Positions 1-9,423 of a stretch of 64,000 nucleotides of DNA are shown piece after piece (position 1 is the stretch's first letter; each line of letters starts with the position of its first letter). Source of the DNA: Gemmatimonadaceae bacterium (lineage in GTDB: Bacteria > Gemmatimonadota > Gemmatimonadetes > Gemmatimonadales > Gemmatimonadaceae); the NCBI GenBank assembly GCA_036496605.1, contig DASXKV010000035.1, positions 147,855 to 211,854 on the forward strand. Direction: 5' to 3'. The position numbers and the translations under genes were made by a program. The notes below the pieces were generated by a model. It worked only from the letters and a program-made list of their open reading frames with translations. It searched no databases and was not told the origin of the DNA.

Positions 1-668
1 CCCTCGTAAATGCCCTGAAGGGTCGAGGGTCGACGCTCTCTGGGGGAAGTGCCGAAGGGCGCGAAGGAATCGTCCATCGGCTGGACAAGGAAACGTCGGG
101 GCTTCTGCTCGTCGCGAAGACGGACAGGGCACATCGCGTATTGGGCGCCGAGCTCCAGGCCCGGCGCATCGTTCGACGCTACGCAGCAGTCGCCTGGGGA
201 CATGTCGCCGAAGATCGCATCACGATCGAGAAGCCAATCGCGCGCGATCCGCGAGACCGAAAGCGCATGGCGATCGTCAGTAAGGGACGGCCGGCGCGGA
301 CGGATTTCACCCGGCTGGCGCGCTTCGATTCCGCCGATCTGCTACGGGCGCACCTGTACACCGGGCGTACGCATCAGATTCGCGTGCATCTCACCGCGAT
401 CGGCCATCCGGTCGTTGGCGATGACACGTACGGCGGAGGCGGGGGGCGCCGGCTCGTTCAATTACCCCCGCGTCGACACTTTCTGCACGCTGCGTGGTTG
501 CAGTTTCGCCATCCGGTGAGCGGGAAGGAGATCGACATTCGCTCACCGCTGCCGGAGGATCTCCGCCGAGCGCTGGCCGCCATTGCACAGGGCAGTCTTC
601 CCGACGACGCACTTGCAGGCGACCTCGATCCGCTGGAGTACTTTGGCTTCTACCGCCTCCACCTTTGA
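1..668 (+). CDS. RluA-family 23S rRNA pseudouridine synthase, 5' partial
   Basis: Pseudouridine synthase of the RluA/RluD family, which converts uridines in rRNA (or tRNA) to pseudouridine. The reading frame is open from base 3 at the window edge to TGA at 666-668, so the N-terminus lies upstream. Near the left edge the frame reads GIVHRLDKETSGLLLVAK, the family's catalytic motif HRLDxxTSG with the nucleophilic Asp. Downstream TGRTHQIRVH and HPVVGDDTYGG are typical conserved family blocks. Which of RluA, RluC or RluD it is cannot be told without the missing N-terminal S4 region. It runs directly into the chemosensory operon, and the next gene probably overlaps its end. Confidence 0.9.
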   Translation, partial: LVNALKGRGSTLSGGSAEGREGIVHRLDKETSGLLLVAKTDRAHRVLGAELQARRIVRRYAAVAWGHVAEDRITIEKPIARDPRDRKRMAIVSKGRPARTDFTRLARFDSADLLRAHLYTGRTHQIRVHLTAIGHPVVGDDTYGGGGGRRLVQLPPRRHFLHAAWLQFRHPVSGKEIDIRSPLPEDLRRALAAIAQGSLPDDALAGDLDPLEYFGFYRLHL

Positions 669-1119
669 GCCAACCGTCGCGCCGGCTACCGGGGCGCGAC
701 GGACATTGCTGTACCGGGTTGGAAGCGCGGTTTACGGCTGCGACATCGACGACATTCGGGAGATCGTACCATTCCGGCAAGCGACTCGCTTGCCGGGCGC
801 ACCGGGGTATGTCACGGGGCTGATCAATCTCCGCGGGACGATCGTAACCGTCTTCGATCTCGGTGTACTCCTCGACGCCACGCGCGCGCGTGTAGCTGAG
901 AATAGTTCGATCATGCTCGTCGCGATGCCAGGGAACAGCCGCCTGGTTGGCGTCGCGGTGCAGGAAGTCATGGATGTTCGCGTCGTCGGCACGTCGGTCG
1001 ACGATGTCATTGCCGACAGCGCCGGCAACGATGCCGTGCGCGGTCTCGCGCACGTGGACGGCGGGACGGTCATCCTCCTCGACATCCACTCACTCGTCAG
1101 GCAGGTCCTGCTCTCCTAG
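643..1119 (+). CDS. cheW: CheW-domain coupling protein (first of three)
   Basis: CheW-type adaptor that links chemoreceptors to the CheA kinase. The 158-residue product is essentially one CheW SH3-like domain: an early YRVGSAVYGCDIDDIREIV segment, then GYVTGLINLRGTIVTVFDL, the most conserved CheW block, and a C-terminal stretch ending ILLDIHSLV. No in-frame ATG exists at the 5' end. I chose TTG 643 because a GGAG lies about 4 bp upstream and overlap with the preceding gene is only 26 bp; TTG 583 is an alternative that would overlap by 86 bp. It opens the chemosensory operon, just upstream of cheY. Confidence 0.85.
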   Translation: MASTASTFEPTVAPATGARRTLLYRVGSAVYGCDIDDIREIVPFRQATRLPGAPGYVTGLINLRGTIVTVFDLGVLLDATRARVAENSSIMLVAMPGNSRLVGVAVQEVMDVRVVGTSVDDVIADSAGNDAVRGLAHVDGGTVILLDIHSLVRQVLLS

Positions 1120-1123
1120 GAGG
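1118..1123 (+). promoter_or_regulatory. Shine-Dalgarno deciding a TTG start of cheY
   Basis: A perfect AGGAGG lies 4 bp before TTG 1128. It overlaps the stop codon of the preceding cheW and supports the unusual start codon of the CheY-like gene. Confidence 0.7.
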
Positions 1124-1127
1124 TTCC

Positions 1128-1490
1128 TTGAGCCATACCGTTCTCATTTGTGACGACGCGATCTTCATGCGGACCATGGTCGGCGACATACTCAGCCAAG
1201 CGGGATTCGAGGTTGTGGGCGAAGCGGAAACTGGCGTGCAGGCCGTGGAGAAGTACAAGCAACTCCGGCCCGACCTCGTCACGATGGACATCGTGATGCC
1301 CGACATGGGCGGTATCGATGCGGTCCGCGAGATCTGCAAGCACGATCCGCAGGCGAAAATCCTCATGTGTTCGGCAATGGGGCAACAGGCGCTGGTCGTG
1401 GAGGCGATCCAGGCGGGCGCGAAGGATTTCGTCGTGAAGCCGTTCCAGCCTTCGAGGGTTCTCGAAGCGGTTCAGCGGGTGCTCGGGTGA
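1128..1490 (+). CDS. cheY: CheY-type single-domain response regulator
   Basis: Single receiver domain of 120 residues, the usual CheY length, expected to take phosphate from the CheA encoded next door. All receiver residues are visible: acidic pair D9/D10, phospho-acceptor D54 in TMDIVMPDMGG, S82 in the CSAMG segment, and K104-P105 in FVVKPF. There is no output domain, so it acts by protein contact. The start is TTG, supported by a strong AGGAGG. A 7-8 bp gap separates it from cheW. The 80 bp downstream hold a G-rich/C-rich inverted repeat. Confidence 0.95.
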   Translation: MSHTVLICDDAIFMRTMVGDILSQAGFEVVGEAETGVQAVEKYKQLRPDLVTMDIVMPDMGGIDAVREICKHDPQAKILMCSAMGQQALVVEAIQAGAKDFVVKPFQPSRVLEAVQRVLG

Positions 1491-1496
1491 TGGCAG

Positions 1497-1564
1497 AGTA
1501 GAGGGCAGAGAGCAGAGGGTGATTTCGCCTTCGCTCATAACCCTCCCCCCTCTGCCCTCCGCTT
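1497..1564. repeat. Intergenic GAGGGCA-type imperfect inverted repeat
   Basis: Between cheY and cheA. The left arm begins GAGGGCAGAG and the right arm ends CTCTGCCCTC, an exact 10-base inverse complement; further inside, AGGGT pairs with ACCCT. The C-rich right arm ends a few bases before the cheA ATG, where no Shine-Dalgarno is visible. It shares its word with the array at 42877-42950. It may act as a transcript hairpin or attenuator; there is no T-run, so it is not a classical terminator. Confidence 0.6.
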
Positions 1565-1570
1565 CTACCC

Positions 1571-3619
1571 ATGGACGCCTCCCAGTACGCCGACCTCTTC
1601 CTCACGGAAAGTCGCGAGCACCTTTCGGCGATCAATCAGTGGCTTCTCCAGCTCGAGCGAGAGGGAGCCGCTGCCAGCGCCGAACCGGTGAGCGCGATCT
1701 TTCGCGCCGTTCACACCGTGAAGGGGATGAGCGCGACGATGGGCTACGTCGGCGTCGCGGAGCTCTCACACGAGCTTGAGACGTTGCTCGACCGCGTGCG
1801 GCGAGGCGAGATGAACGTCAACGCGGAGTTGATGGATCTTCTCTTCCGCTCCGCCGATGTACTCGAGGCGGCGATCGAAGGCGCCGTCGCCGGACGCGTG
1901 GTGTCGACCGAGGACGTGCTGCGCCGATTGCGTGCATTTGCCGACGTCCGTCCGGCCGCGGCGGCGGACGAGGGCGAGACATCGCCTAACGACTGGACGG
2001 CGCCGGCGCCGACTGGATCGGGCATGCTCGTCCGCGTGCGACTGATACCCGAGGCGCCTCTCAAAGGCGTGCGCGCATTTCTCGTCGTGCAAGCGCTCAG
2101 GCGGCTCGGCGACGTGCTGGTCGTCAATCCATCGGTGGCTCAGCTGCAGTCGGAGCAGTTCGCCCACGATTTCGCACTGCGGCTCTCGACGACCTCTGGC
2201 GAGGCCGAGATCGAGCGAGTCGCGCGCGGCGCTGGCGATGTCGCGGCGGTGCGGGTTGGCGAGGATGGCGCACAGCCGGAGGTGCAGCGCTCCAGCGCCG
2301 CCGAGTCGAAGACGGCGCTCGCCGACGTGTCGAAGGCGCGGACGGCCGATCGCGAGTCCGCCGCCGTCGCGCGAAGGCCGGCTGGGGAATCTCCAGCGCC
2401 TAACGCCACGCCACGCGCGATCGATCTTGCGGCGGAAGCCGCGGGCGAATCGGCGAACGTTCGTCAGTCGCGACATGTGCGGATCGACCTTCGCCGGCTC
2501 GATTCGCTCATGAATCTCATCGGCGAGCTGGTGATTACGCGCGGGCGATTGCTGCAGATCGCGACGGGACTGGACGACTCCGCGCTCGCCGACAGCGTGA
2601 CGCAGGCGTCCCGTCTGATCGGCGATCTGCGCGACGAGATCATGACGAGCCGCATGGTGCCCGTGTGGCAGATCTTCGATCGCTTCCCGCGTCTCGTGCG
2701 TGACGCCTCGCGCTCACTTGGCAAGCGCATCGAGTTCACGATCGAGGGGAAGGAGATCGAGCTCGATCGGTCGATGCTCGACGAGATCGGTGATCCGATC
2801 GTGCACTTGCTGCGGAACGCGATCGATCATGGTATCGAATCGCCGGAGGAGCGAGCGGCGGCGGGGAAGGCGGCGGCGGGCAAGCTGCGTCTCAGTGCGG
2901 CGCGCGATCGTTCCGCGGTGGTGATCCGGGTGAGCGACGATGGACGCGGCATCGACCGGGATCGCGTGTTGATGAAGGCGAGAGCGATGGGTCTCGTCGA
3001 CGCGAACAAGGCGTCGTTGAGCGATGACGAGCTGTTGCGAATCATCGGCCGGCCGGGCTTCTCCACAGCGGAGCGGGTGACCGATCTGTCGGGGCGCGGC
3101 GTCGGGATCGATGCCGTGTACACCCGCGTTCGAGCGTTGGGCGGTGCCGTCGACATTCGCTCACAGCCGGGTCAGGGCACGACGGCGACGCTCCGCCTGC
3201 CGCTGACGCTCGCGATCGTGCGCGCGCTGCTCGCGCGCGCCGGACAGGAGGTGTACGCGATTCCTCTCACGCATGTGAGCGAGACGGTCGAGCTGCAGGA
3301 GGCGGCGCTCCGCACGTTGCAGGGCCGCGAGGTGCTCGTGTTGCGGTCGGACGTGCTGCCGGTGCTTCGTCTCCGCGAGCTGGTCGGGTTGCCTCCGCGC
3401 GACGCGGTCGTGACGGCGGGACAGCCTAACGAGCAGATCGTCATCATCGATCTGCCGGATCGCCGGATCGGGCTCGTCGTCGACGAGCTCGCGGGGCAGC
3501 AGGAAATCGTCGTCAAGCAGTTCGACGGCGTGAAAGACGGACTCTCATTCTTCGGCGGCGCGACGATCCTCGGGAACGGCTCGCCGGCACTCATCGTGGA
3601 CGTCAGCAGCTTCCCATGA
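1571..3619 (+). CDS. cheA: CheA chemotaxis sensor histidine kinase
   Basis: Central kinase of the chemosensory pathway: autophosphorylates in response to receptor state and passes phosphate to CheY and CheB. The 682-residue protein has the standard order: P1 Hpt with phospho-His H48 in AVHTVKGMSATMGY; a P2-like domain (about 150-230); an Ala/Arg-rich linker; P3 dimerisation helix with LDSLMNLIGELVITRG; P4 ATPase with N-box HLLRNAIDHGIE, DDGRGID and GRGVGIDAVYTRV; and a C-terminal CheW-like P5. There is no fused receiver. It overlaps cheC by 4 bp (ATGA). Confidence 0.97.
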   Translation: MDASQYADLFLTESREHLSAINQWLLQLEREGAAASAEPVSAIFRAVHTVKGMSATMGYVGVAELSHELETLLDRVRRGEMNVNAELMDLLFRSADVLEAAIEGAVAGRVVSTEDVLRRLRAFADVRPAAAADEGETSPNDWTAPAPTGSGMLVRVRLIPEAPLKGVRAFLVVQALRRLGDVLVVNPSVAQLQSEQFAHDFALRLSTTSGEAEIERVARGAGDVAAVRVGEDGAQPEVQRSSAAESKTALADVSKARTADRESAAVARRPAGESPAPNATPRAIDLAAEAAGESANVRQSRHVRIDLRRLDSLMNLIGELVITRGRLLQIATGLDDSALADSVTQASRLIGDLRDEIMTSRMVPVWQIFDRFPRLVRDASRSLGKRIEFTIEGKEIELDRSMLDEIGDPIVHLLRNAIDHGIESPEERAAAGKAAAGKLRLSAARDRSAVVIRVSDDGRGIDRDRVLMKARAMGLVDANKASLSDDELLRIIGRPGFSTAERVTDLSGRGVGIDAVYTRVRALGGAVDIRSQPGQGTTATLRLPLTLAIVRALLARAGQEVYAIPLTHVSETVELQEAALRTLQGREVLVLRSDVLPVLRLRELVGLPPRDAVVTAGQPNEQIVIIDLPDRRIGLVVDELAGQQEIVVKQFDGVKDGLSFFGGATILGNGSPALIVDVSSFP

Positions 3620-4248
3620 CAATCCCCATAGACGACATCCGCTCGCTCAAGGCGATCCAGCTCGATGCGCTGAAAGAAGTGGCGAACATCGGGGCCGGCC
3701 ACGCCGCAACCGCGCTGTCTCAGATGATCGGCGGCACGATCATGATCAGCGTGCCCACGATCAATATCTCGCGACTCGAGGAGATCCCGCCGCAGGTGGC
3801 CGAGCCCGACGAACCGGTGGCCGCGGTTCTGATGCACATGCTCGGCGACCTGACGGGTCGCACGATGCTCGTGTTTCCACGGCACTCGGCGCTCCGGCTC
3901 GCCGAGTTGATGCTGCATCGCGAGCCCGGGACGTCGGACGAATTCGGAGAAATGGAGCAGTCGGCGGTGAAGGAGGCAGGGAACATCCTGAGCTCCGCCT
4001 ACATGAACGCGCTCAGCGAGTTCATTCACCTCATGCTGCTGCCGTCGCCGCCGAGTCTGGCGATCGACATGTCGGCCGCGGTGTTGACGACCGCCTATCT
4101 GCAATTCAGCTCGCAGAAAGACTACGTGTTCTGCGTCGAGAGCGAGTTCATGATGTTGAACATGTCGGATCGGCTGCGCGGCTTTTTCCTTCTGCTTCCG
4201 GATCCTGCCTCGCTCCAAGCGTTGCTGCGCGCGGTGCGCGTCGCCTAA
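3616..4248 (+). CDS. cheC: CheC-type CheY-P phosphatase
   Basis: Phosphatase of the CheC/CheX/FliY family that removes phosphate from CheY and can be partnered by CheD, which is also encoded in this operon. The 210-residue protein has both active-site helices of an intact CheC: E21 and N24 in KEVANIGAGHAATAL, and E120 and N123 in KEAGNILSSAYMNAL. It overlaps cheA by 4 bp. Its stop codon is formed by a copy of the frequent GCCTAACG octamer (GCC TAA CG). Confidence 0.93.
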   Translation: MTIPIDDIRSLKAIQLDALKEVANIGAGHAATALSQMIGGTIMISVPTINISRLEEIPPQVAEPDEPVAAVLMHMLGDLTGRTMLVFPRHSALRLAELMLHREPGTSDEFGEMEQSAVKEAGNILSSAYMNALSEFIHLMLLPSPPSLAIDMSAAVLTTAYLQFSSQKDYVFCVESEFMMLNMSDRLRGFFLLLPDPASLQALLRAVRVA

Positions 4249-4260
4249 CGAATCGCCGCG

Positions 4261-7044
4261 ATGACTGCTTCGGTGCCGGCCGTCCGACCGCCCTCCCTCA
4301 CGTCCCAGCGCGATCGGGACGTGTTGCGGTCGTTCGCCCAGCGCATCGATCCCTCCGACGCCGGTGCGCACAACAATCTCGGCGTTCTCTACTACAACAA
4401 GGGATTGCATGAGGAAGCCGTCGCCGCGTTCATGCGCGCGCTCGAGCTCGACCAGAAGATGCAGGTCGCGCAACGCAATCTCGAGATCGCGTACTTCAAC
4501 ACCGGCTATTACGACAAGCGCATTCCCGAGCTGCGCGAGCGATTGCGCCAGCATCCCGAGGATCGTGAAGCGCGGTGGGAACTCGGCCGCACGTACGCAC
4601 TCCTTGGACAGCAGCCGCAAGCCGTGGAAGAATTCACGGCGCTGCTGCAGTACCACCCAAATGACGTTGGGACGCTACTGCAGCTCGGCCTGTCGGAGAA
4701 GCAGGCGGGCGATATTGGCCGTGCGCAGGAGTGGCTGCAACGCGCGCTCGCGCTCGATCCCGACAGCTCGATTCTCCACTTCTACCTCGGCGAGGTCCTG
4801 TACAATCGTGGATTGAACGACGAATCCCTGAACGCGCTCAAGCGCGCGATGGAGCTCAATCCCGAGAACCACGACGCGCTCTACCTGATGGGATTCGTGC
4901 TCGGCGACATGGGCCGGCACGAAGAAGCGCGCGACATCACGAAGCGCGCGATCAAGCTGAATCCAACGCTGTCGCGTGCGCAGGCCAATCTCTCGCTCGA
5001 GCAGGGGCGTCCGCAACGCTACGAAGAGGCGGTGCAGGCACGCGAAGAACGTCGCGGCCGCGAGATGCAGGTCGCCGGTGAAGGCCGACTCGCGCGCTAC
5101 AATCTGGGCCTCGCGTTTCGGCAGAAAGGCTATTTCTCCGAGGCGCTGCGTGAATATCGCCTCGCCCTCGAGCAGGGTGAGGACAAAGACCTCATTCTGC
5201 AGGCGATGGCCGAGGTCCACATTCTTCGCAAGGACGCCAAGGCGGCGCGGCAACTGTATGAGCAACTGCTCAAGTCGCAGCCAAATAGCCCCAAGCTGTG
5301 GAACGAGCGGGGCGTGACGCTCCACCAGGATGGCCGCTTCGACGACGCCGAGGCGAGCTATCGCAAGGCGATTGCCGCCGATTCGCGATACGCGCTGGCG
5401 CACAACAACCTCGGGATCGCGCTCTATCACCGTGGCGACGTGGATGCCGCGCTGTCCGCGTTAGGCGCCGCGCTCGAGGCCGAAGCCTCCTTCGTGAAGG
5501 CGCGCCTCAATCTCGCGCTGCTCCTGTACAAGGGAAAGCGTCTCCAGAAAGCGCTCGAAGGGTATCGTCAGGCGCTGACGACCGAGCCCGAGCATCCGGT
5601 CGCATGGAATGGCATCGGCCTCGTCCTCGCCGATCTGAAGAAACACGAAGACGCCAAGAACGCGTTCGCGCGTGCGATTCAGGCTCGGCCGAGGTACGCC
5701 GAGGCGCATTACAATCTCAGCTTCACGCTCTCGAGTCTCGGCGACTTCGAGGGCGCGCTGCGCGAGACGAAGCTCGCGCTCGAGATCGACCCGTACTACG
5801 TGGCGCAGAAGTTCGAGCTCGCCATCGATCTGCAGCACGAGGATCCCGATCTCTCGATCCAGCCGGACCTCGGTAGCGAGAAGCGCGCCGACGAGCCGAT
5901 CGAGGAGTTCAGCTTCGACGCGAAGCTGCTCGACACGCTGTTCACCGAGCTCGCGCCGGCGCCGAAGCCCGCAGCCAAGACGAGCGAGGCGAATCCGTAC
6001 AAAATGGCGGCGGATTACCTGACGAAGGGGATGCACGATCGGGCCGCCGCCGAAACGCGTCGTGCGATGGCGCGCGGAGCCGACCGCGCCGAGGGCCAGT
6101 CGCTGCTCGGCACCGTCTTCGCGAAGCAAGGTCTCCACGGAGAGGCGCTCGAGCGCTATCGAGAGGCTCGGCGAGAGGCAGGCGATCAGAATGTCCCCAA
6201 GGCAGCGCTCATTGGCGAGGCCTGGTCGCTCGTTAGGCTGGGTCGCGGCGTCGAGGCGCGTCCACTCGCCGACGAGTTGCTCGCGCGCGAGGCCGAAGAC
6301 ATCGAGGTCCTGATGCTGGCCGCCACGGCGCGCAGCGACGCGGGCGATCCGGCAGCGGCGCTGGCGGCGCTCGAGACCGCGCGGCGCGTGGCACCCGTAC
6401 GTGCCGAGGTGCAGCAGAAGATCGGTGATATCGCGCGATCGCTCGGCGACTTCGAAGGCGCGATTGCCGCCTATCAGCATGCGCTGACGCTCGATCAGGA
6501 TTTCGCGGTCGTGCGCTATCAACTCGCCAGGCTGCTTGCCGCGAAGGGCGCGCTCAAGGAAGCGGAGCAGGAGCTCATCGCGGCGCTCGACGCCGTGCCG
6601 ACGTACGCCGAGGCGACGCTTGAGCTGGCCGCGTTGCGGCGCCAGGTGGGACGCGCGGGGGACGCCCTGCCGCTGCTGATCGACCTGTTGCAGCGCGATC
6701 CATATCACTTCGATGCGCTCATCGCGTTAGGCGAGACGTTGTTGTCGACGGGACGGAAGCGCGATGCGATCACCGCGTTCACTCGCGTCCTGCGCTTCGA
6801 CCCGATGCACGTCGGGGCGCTCTATCACGAGGGCGCGCTGCTCGTGGAGCAAAAGCGCTACCGCGAGGCGATCACGCGCTGGGAGCGCGTGATCGCAAAC
6901 GCGCCGGCGAGCGAGTACGCCAAGCGCGCGAAGCGTGAGATGCGCACCGCCGCCGACCTGGCTCGCATCTTTGGCGATCGCACGACCAACGAGAAGAAGC
7001 CGAGCCGCACGAGCGGCCCGACGTCGACGGCGACGCGGAGCTGA
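4261..7044 (+). CDS. Large TPR-repeat scaffold protein
   Basis: A 927-residue protein built almost wholly of tetratricopeptide repeats: many 34-residue units with W/L-G-Y-A-F-P spacing, for example AHNNLGVLYYNKGLHEEAVAAFMRALELD and AHYNLSFTLSSLGDFEGALRETKLALEIDP. There is a break near residues 540-585 rich in acidic residues, Ala and Pro. No signal peptide or membrane segment is seen, so it should be cytoplasmic. TPR arrays bind proteins; in this operon a scaffold for the chemosensory/MglA machinery is a fair inference, but no enzymatic role can be named. The next gene follows after 3 bp. Confidence 0.85.
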   Translation: MTASVPAVRPPSLTSQRDRDVLRSFAQRIDPSDAGAHNNLGVLYYNKGLHEEAVAAFMRALELDQKMQVAQRNLEIAYFNTGYYDKRIPELRERLRQHPEDREARWELGRTYALLGQQPQAVEEFTALLQYHPNDVGTLLQLGLSEKQAGDIGRAQEWLQRALALDPDSSILHFYLGEVLYNRGLNDESLNALKRAMELNPENHDALYLMGFVLGDMGRHEEARDITKRAIKLNPTLSRAQANLSLEQGRPQRYEEAVQAREERRGREMQVAGEGRLARYNLGLAFRQKGYFSEALREYRLALEQGEDKDLILQAMAEVHILRKDAKAARQLYEQLLKSQPNSPKLWNERGVTLHQDGRFDDAEASYRKAIAADSRYALAHNNLGIALYHRGDVDAALSALGAALEAEASFVKARLNLALLLYKGKRLQKALEGYRQALTTEPEHPVAWNGIGLVLADLKKHEDAKNAFARAIQARPRYAEAHYNLSFTLSSLGDFEGALRETKLALEIDPYYVAQKFELAIDLQHEDPDLSIQPDLGSEKRADEPIEEFSFDAKLLDTLFTELAPAPKPAAKTSEANPYKMAADYLTKGMHDRAAAETRRAMARGADRAEGQSLLGTVFAKQGLHGEALERYREARREAGDQNVPKAALIGEAWSLVRLGRGVEARPLADELLAREAEDIEVLMLAATARSDAGDPAAALAALETARRVAPVRAEVQQKIGDIARSLGDFEGAIAAYQHALTLDQDFAVVRYQLARLLAAKGALKEAEQELIAALDAVPTYAEATLELAALRRQVGRAGDALPLLIDLLQRDPYHFDALIALGETLLSTGRKRDAITAFTRVLRFDPMHVGALYHEGALLVEQKRYREAITRWERVIANAPASEYAKRAKREMRTAADLARIFGDRTTNEKKPSRTSGPTSTATRS

Positions 7045-7047
7045 TCC

Positions 7048-8214
7048 ATGGCGATCGAAGGACCGCTCCGCGAACTGGGCATACACGATGTCTTCCAGCT
7101 CCTCGATCTGAGCCGGAAGACCGGTGTGCTGCGCGTTTCCTCGGAGCTGCGCGACGACGAAGGCGTGGTCCACTTCGACGCGGGACGCGTCGTACACGCC
7201 CATGTGAAATCGAAGACGGTGCCGCTCGAGCTCACGTTGCTTCAAGCCGGAAAGATCTCGAAGGACGATCTCGAGTCGGCGCGCGCGAAGCGAACGAATG
7301 GACGCGCTGACGCGGACATCGTCGATCTGCTGCTGGAAGGTGGCGCCGTCACGCCGAAGGAGATCGAGCGGCAGCTCCGCATGCAGATCGAGAGCGTCGT
7401 ATTCGAGCTCATGTCGTGGCGCGAGGGATTCTTCTCGTTCGAGGAACGCGCGGCAGCCGATCTCACGTCGTCGCGCGAGGCGCGGATTCGCGTTTCGACC
7501 GAGTCGTTGCTCATGGAGGGTGCGCGGCGCATCGACGAGTGGTCTCGCATCGCCGACAAGGTGCCGAGCCTCGCCGTCGTACCCGTGCTCGCGCCGGTGC
7601 GCGACGACGGCCAGGCGTCGCAGCTCGACCTCCTGCCACCAGAGTGGGAGGTCCTCTCGATGATCGATGGGACGCGCGACCTGCGCCTCATCGCGAGTAC
7701 GCTCGGCCGCGCCGAGTTCGACATCGCGCGCGTAGTTTATGGACTTGTAACCACCGGCGTCGTCGAGGTACGAACGAACGACCGCGCCAGGCAGCCGGCG
7801 GAGGCGATCGGCGGAACCGAACCCGCGCTCGAGCAGGCGCGCAACGCGCTCGGACGCGAATCGTGCGATGAGGCGCTGACCATCGTTCGCGCGCTGCTTG
7901 CGCAGGAGCCATCGAACACGAGTGCCCGCCTGATCGCCGCGCGCGCGCTCACGATGCTCGACCGACGCGACGAAGTCGTCGACGAGCTGCGTCGCGCTGT
8001 GCGCGCAGATCCGTTGACACCGGAAGTGCATCTGGAGCTCGGCTTCGCCGCCGTACGCACGGGCGACTTCGGGGCGGCGCGTTCGAGTTGGGAGCACTAC
8101 GTGCGGCTTGCGCCAAACAGTCCCGACATCGGCCGCGTACGCGCGGCGATCGAATCGCTGACGAAGCTCATGCACGTGCTCGAAGCGCACGCAGAGGCGA
8201 CCGCCTATGGCTGA
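7048..8214 (+). CDS. PATAN/DUF4388 protein with TPR tail (first of two)
   Basis: 388 residues. The N-terminus (MAIEGPLRELGIHDVFQLLDLSRKTG...) matches the DUF4388/PATAN domain found in cyanobacterial PatA-type regulators and in myxobacterial-type proteins. Next comes a helical region, then a winged-helix-like stretch near 190-250 and two or so TPR units at the C-terminus. The same architecture recurs in the gene at 12621, so the two look like paralogues within one operon. PATAN domains are thought to mediate protein contacts in motility signalling. Its end overlaps the following gene by 8 bp. Confidence 0.8.
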   Translation: MAIEGPLRELGIHDVFQLLDLSRKTGVLRVSSELRDDEGVVHFDAGRVVHAHVKSKTVPLELTLLQAGKISKDDLESARAKRTNGRADADIVDLLLEGGAVTPKEIERQLRMQIESVVFELMSWREGFFSFEERAAADLTSSREARIRVSTESLLMEGARRIDEWSRIADKVPSLAVVPVLAPVRDDGQASQLDLLPPEWEVLSMIDGTRDLRLIASTLGRAEFDIARVVYGLVTTGVVEVRTNDRARQPAEAIGGTEPALEQARNALGRESCDEALTIVRALLAQEPSNTSARLIAARALTMLDRRDEVVDELRRAVRADPLTPEVHLELGFAAVRTGDFGAARSSWEHYVRLAPNSPDIGRVRAAIESLTKLMHVLEAHAEATAYG

Positions 8215-9076
8215 CGACGTCCGCCGCTGGAGCGACGAGCTCGCGCGAGATCCTGCCAGCCTCGTGTTTCTTCCACTCGGAGAAACGCTGCGACGCCAGG
8301 GGCAGCACGACCTCGCGCTCAAGATTGCGATGCGCGGTCTCGAGCGACACTCGCACAACCCCGACGCGCATGACTTGCTCGCGCGCATTGCGGTGGATCG
8401 CGGGGAGCTCCAGCGCGCCTTCGACGAGTGGGACATGGTGCTGCGCCTAACGCCGGAGCACATCGGCGCGCTCAAAGGGATGGCGTTCGTCCGTTTCCAG
8501 CAGGGCAACACCGCGGAGGCAGAGGAGTATTTGCAGCGCGCGGCGGACCGAAACGGCGGTGGCGACGCCGAGGTGGCGGCGGCACTGGCGAACATGCGGT
8601 CGGCGGGCCGTGGGGCGCGGGATACGGAGCGGGATGCGGGGCACCCGGCGCGGGCAGCGTCGGAGAACGGTGCGCACCCCGCGTCCCGCGTCCCACTCCC
8701 AGCGCCTAACGACGCACGGGCTCTCTTTGCCGACATCCTCGGTGAGCACGAGCAAACAGCGCTGCTTCTCGACGATCAGGGACTCGTCCTCGCCGGCATC
8801 TATCTCGATGGAGAGGGCAACGACGTTGGCGACGAGGTCGGCGCGGAGCTGAGCGGCGTCACCGATGCCGCGCGTCGGGCCACACGCCATCTCGACATCG
8901 GCGAGTGGAAAGCAATCGTGCTCGAAACGGAGGTTGCCGTCGTGACGATGGCTCCCGCCAAAGGCGACGGATTGCTCGTCGTCGCTGCGTCGAGGGCGAC
9001 ACCGCTTGGTCTCGTGCGGCGCGTGCTCGATCGGTGTCTGGAGCGCGCTCGCCAGTGGCTCGAGGCGGGACGATGA
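8207..9076 (+). CDS. TPR plus Roadblock/LC7-domain protein
   Basis: 289 residues with two parts. Residues 1-120 form TPR-like helices (LVFLPLGETLRRQGQHDLALKIAMRGLERH). After an acidic/Pro linker, residues about 165-289 (ALFADILGEHEQTALLLDDQGLVLAGIYL...) have the Roadblock/LC7 pattern, the fold of MglB, the GTPase-activating partner of MglA. With mglA four genes downstream, a role in regulating that GTPase is likely but inferred. It overlaps both neighbours by 4-8 bp. Confidence 0.75.
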   Translation: MADDVRRWSDELARDPASLVFLPLGETLRRQGQHDLALKIAMRGLERHSHNPDAHDLLARIAVDRGELQRAFDEWDMVLRLTPEHIGALKGMAFVRFQQGNTAEAEEYLQRAADRNGGGDAEVAAALANMRSAGRGARDTERDAGHPARAASENGAHPASRVPLPAPNDARALFADILGEHEQTALLLDDQGLVLAGIYLDGEGNDVGDEVGAELSGVTDAARRATRHLDIGEWKAIVLETEVAVVTMAPAKGDGLLVVAASRATPLGLVRRVLDRCLERARQWLEAGR

Positions 9077-9423
9077 GCACCAGCCCGTTCGCGTCCGTAC
9101 TCGCGTCCCTGACGCGTCAGCGCGGCGTGCGCGCGAGTCTCGTCGTCGACGAGAACGACGGCATCGTCGTCGACTCGAATCTGCAAATCGGTCAGGACGG
9201 CGATCGCGTCGCCGCCCTTGCCGCGTCGCTGTATCGAAAGGCACGACTGTCGGCCGGCGCGGCCCATCTCGGGACGGCGACGTTCATGCAGCTGGAGGCG
9301 GAACGAGGCCGAATCTGTGCCGCGGGACGGAACGACCTCGTCCTCGTAGTAGTTGCCGACCCGGCGGCGAACATCGGCATGATCCGGGTCGAAATGATCA
9401 AGGCAGCGGGAGGTCTCCCATGA
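9073..9423 (+). CDS. Roadblock/LC7-domain protein
   Basis: 116 residues, about one Roadblock/LC7 domain: FASVLASLTRQRGVRASLVVDENDGIVVDSNLQ, then a helix, then LGTATFMQLEAERGRICAAG and LVLVVVADPAANIGMIRVEM. This is the pattern of MglB-like proteins that act as dimers on Ras-like GTPases. The ATG at 9073 sits in an ATGA overlap with the previous stop and fixes the start. It is the second of three adjacent proteins of this type. Confidence 0.8.
   Translation: MSTSPFASVLASLTRQRGVRASLVVDENDGIVVDSNLQIGQDGDRVAALAASLYRKARLSAGAAHLGTATFMQLEAERGRICAAGRNDLVLVVVADPAANIGMIRVEMIKAAGGLP

Noticed and set aside
6727..8736. A 669-codon open frame on the minus strand opposite the TPR and PATAN genes, and similar long antisense frames (3172-4656, 5461-6708, 55608-57047).
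   Set aside because: They are Arg/Ala/His-rich, match no family, and lie opposite genes with clear domains. High G+C makes stop codons rare on the opposite strand.
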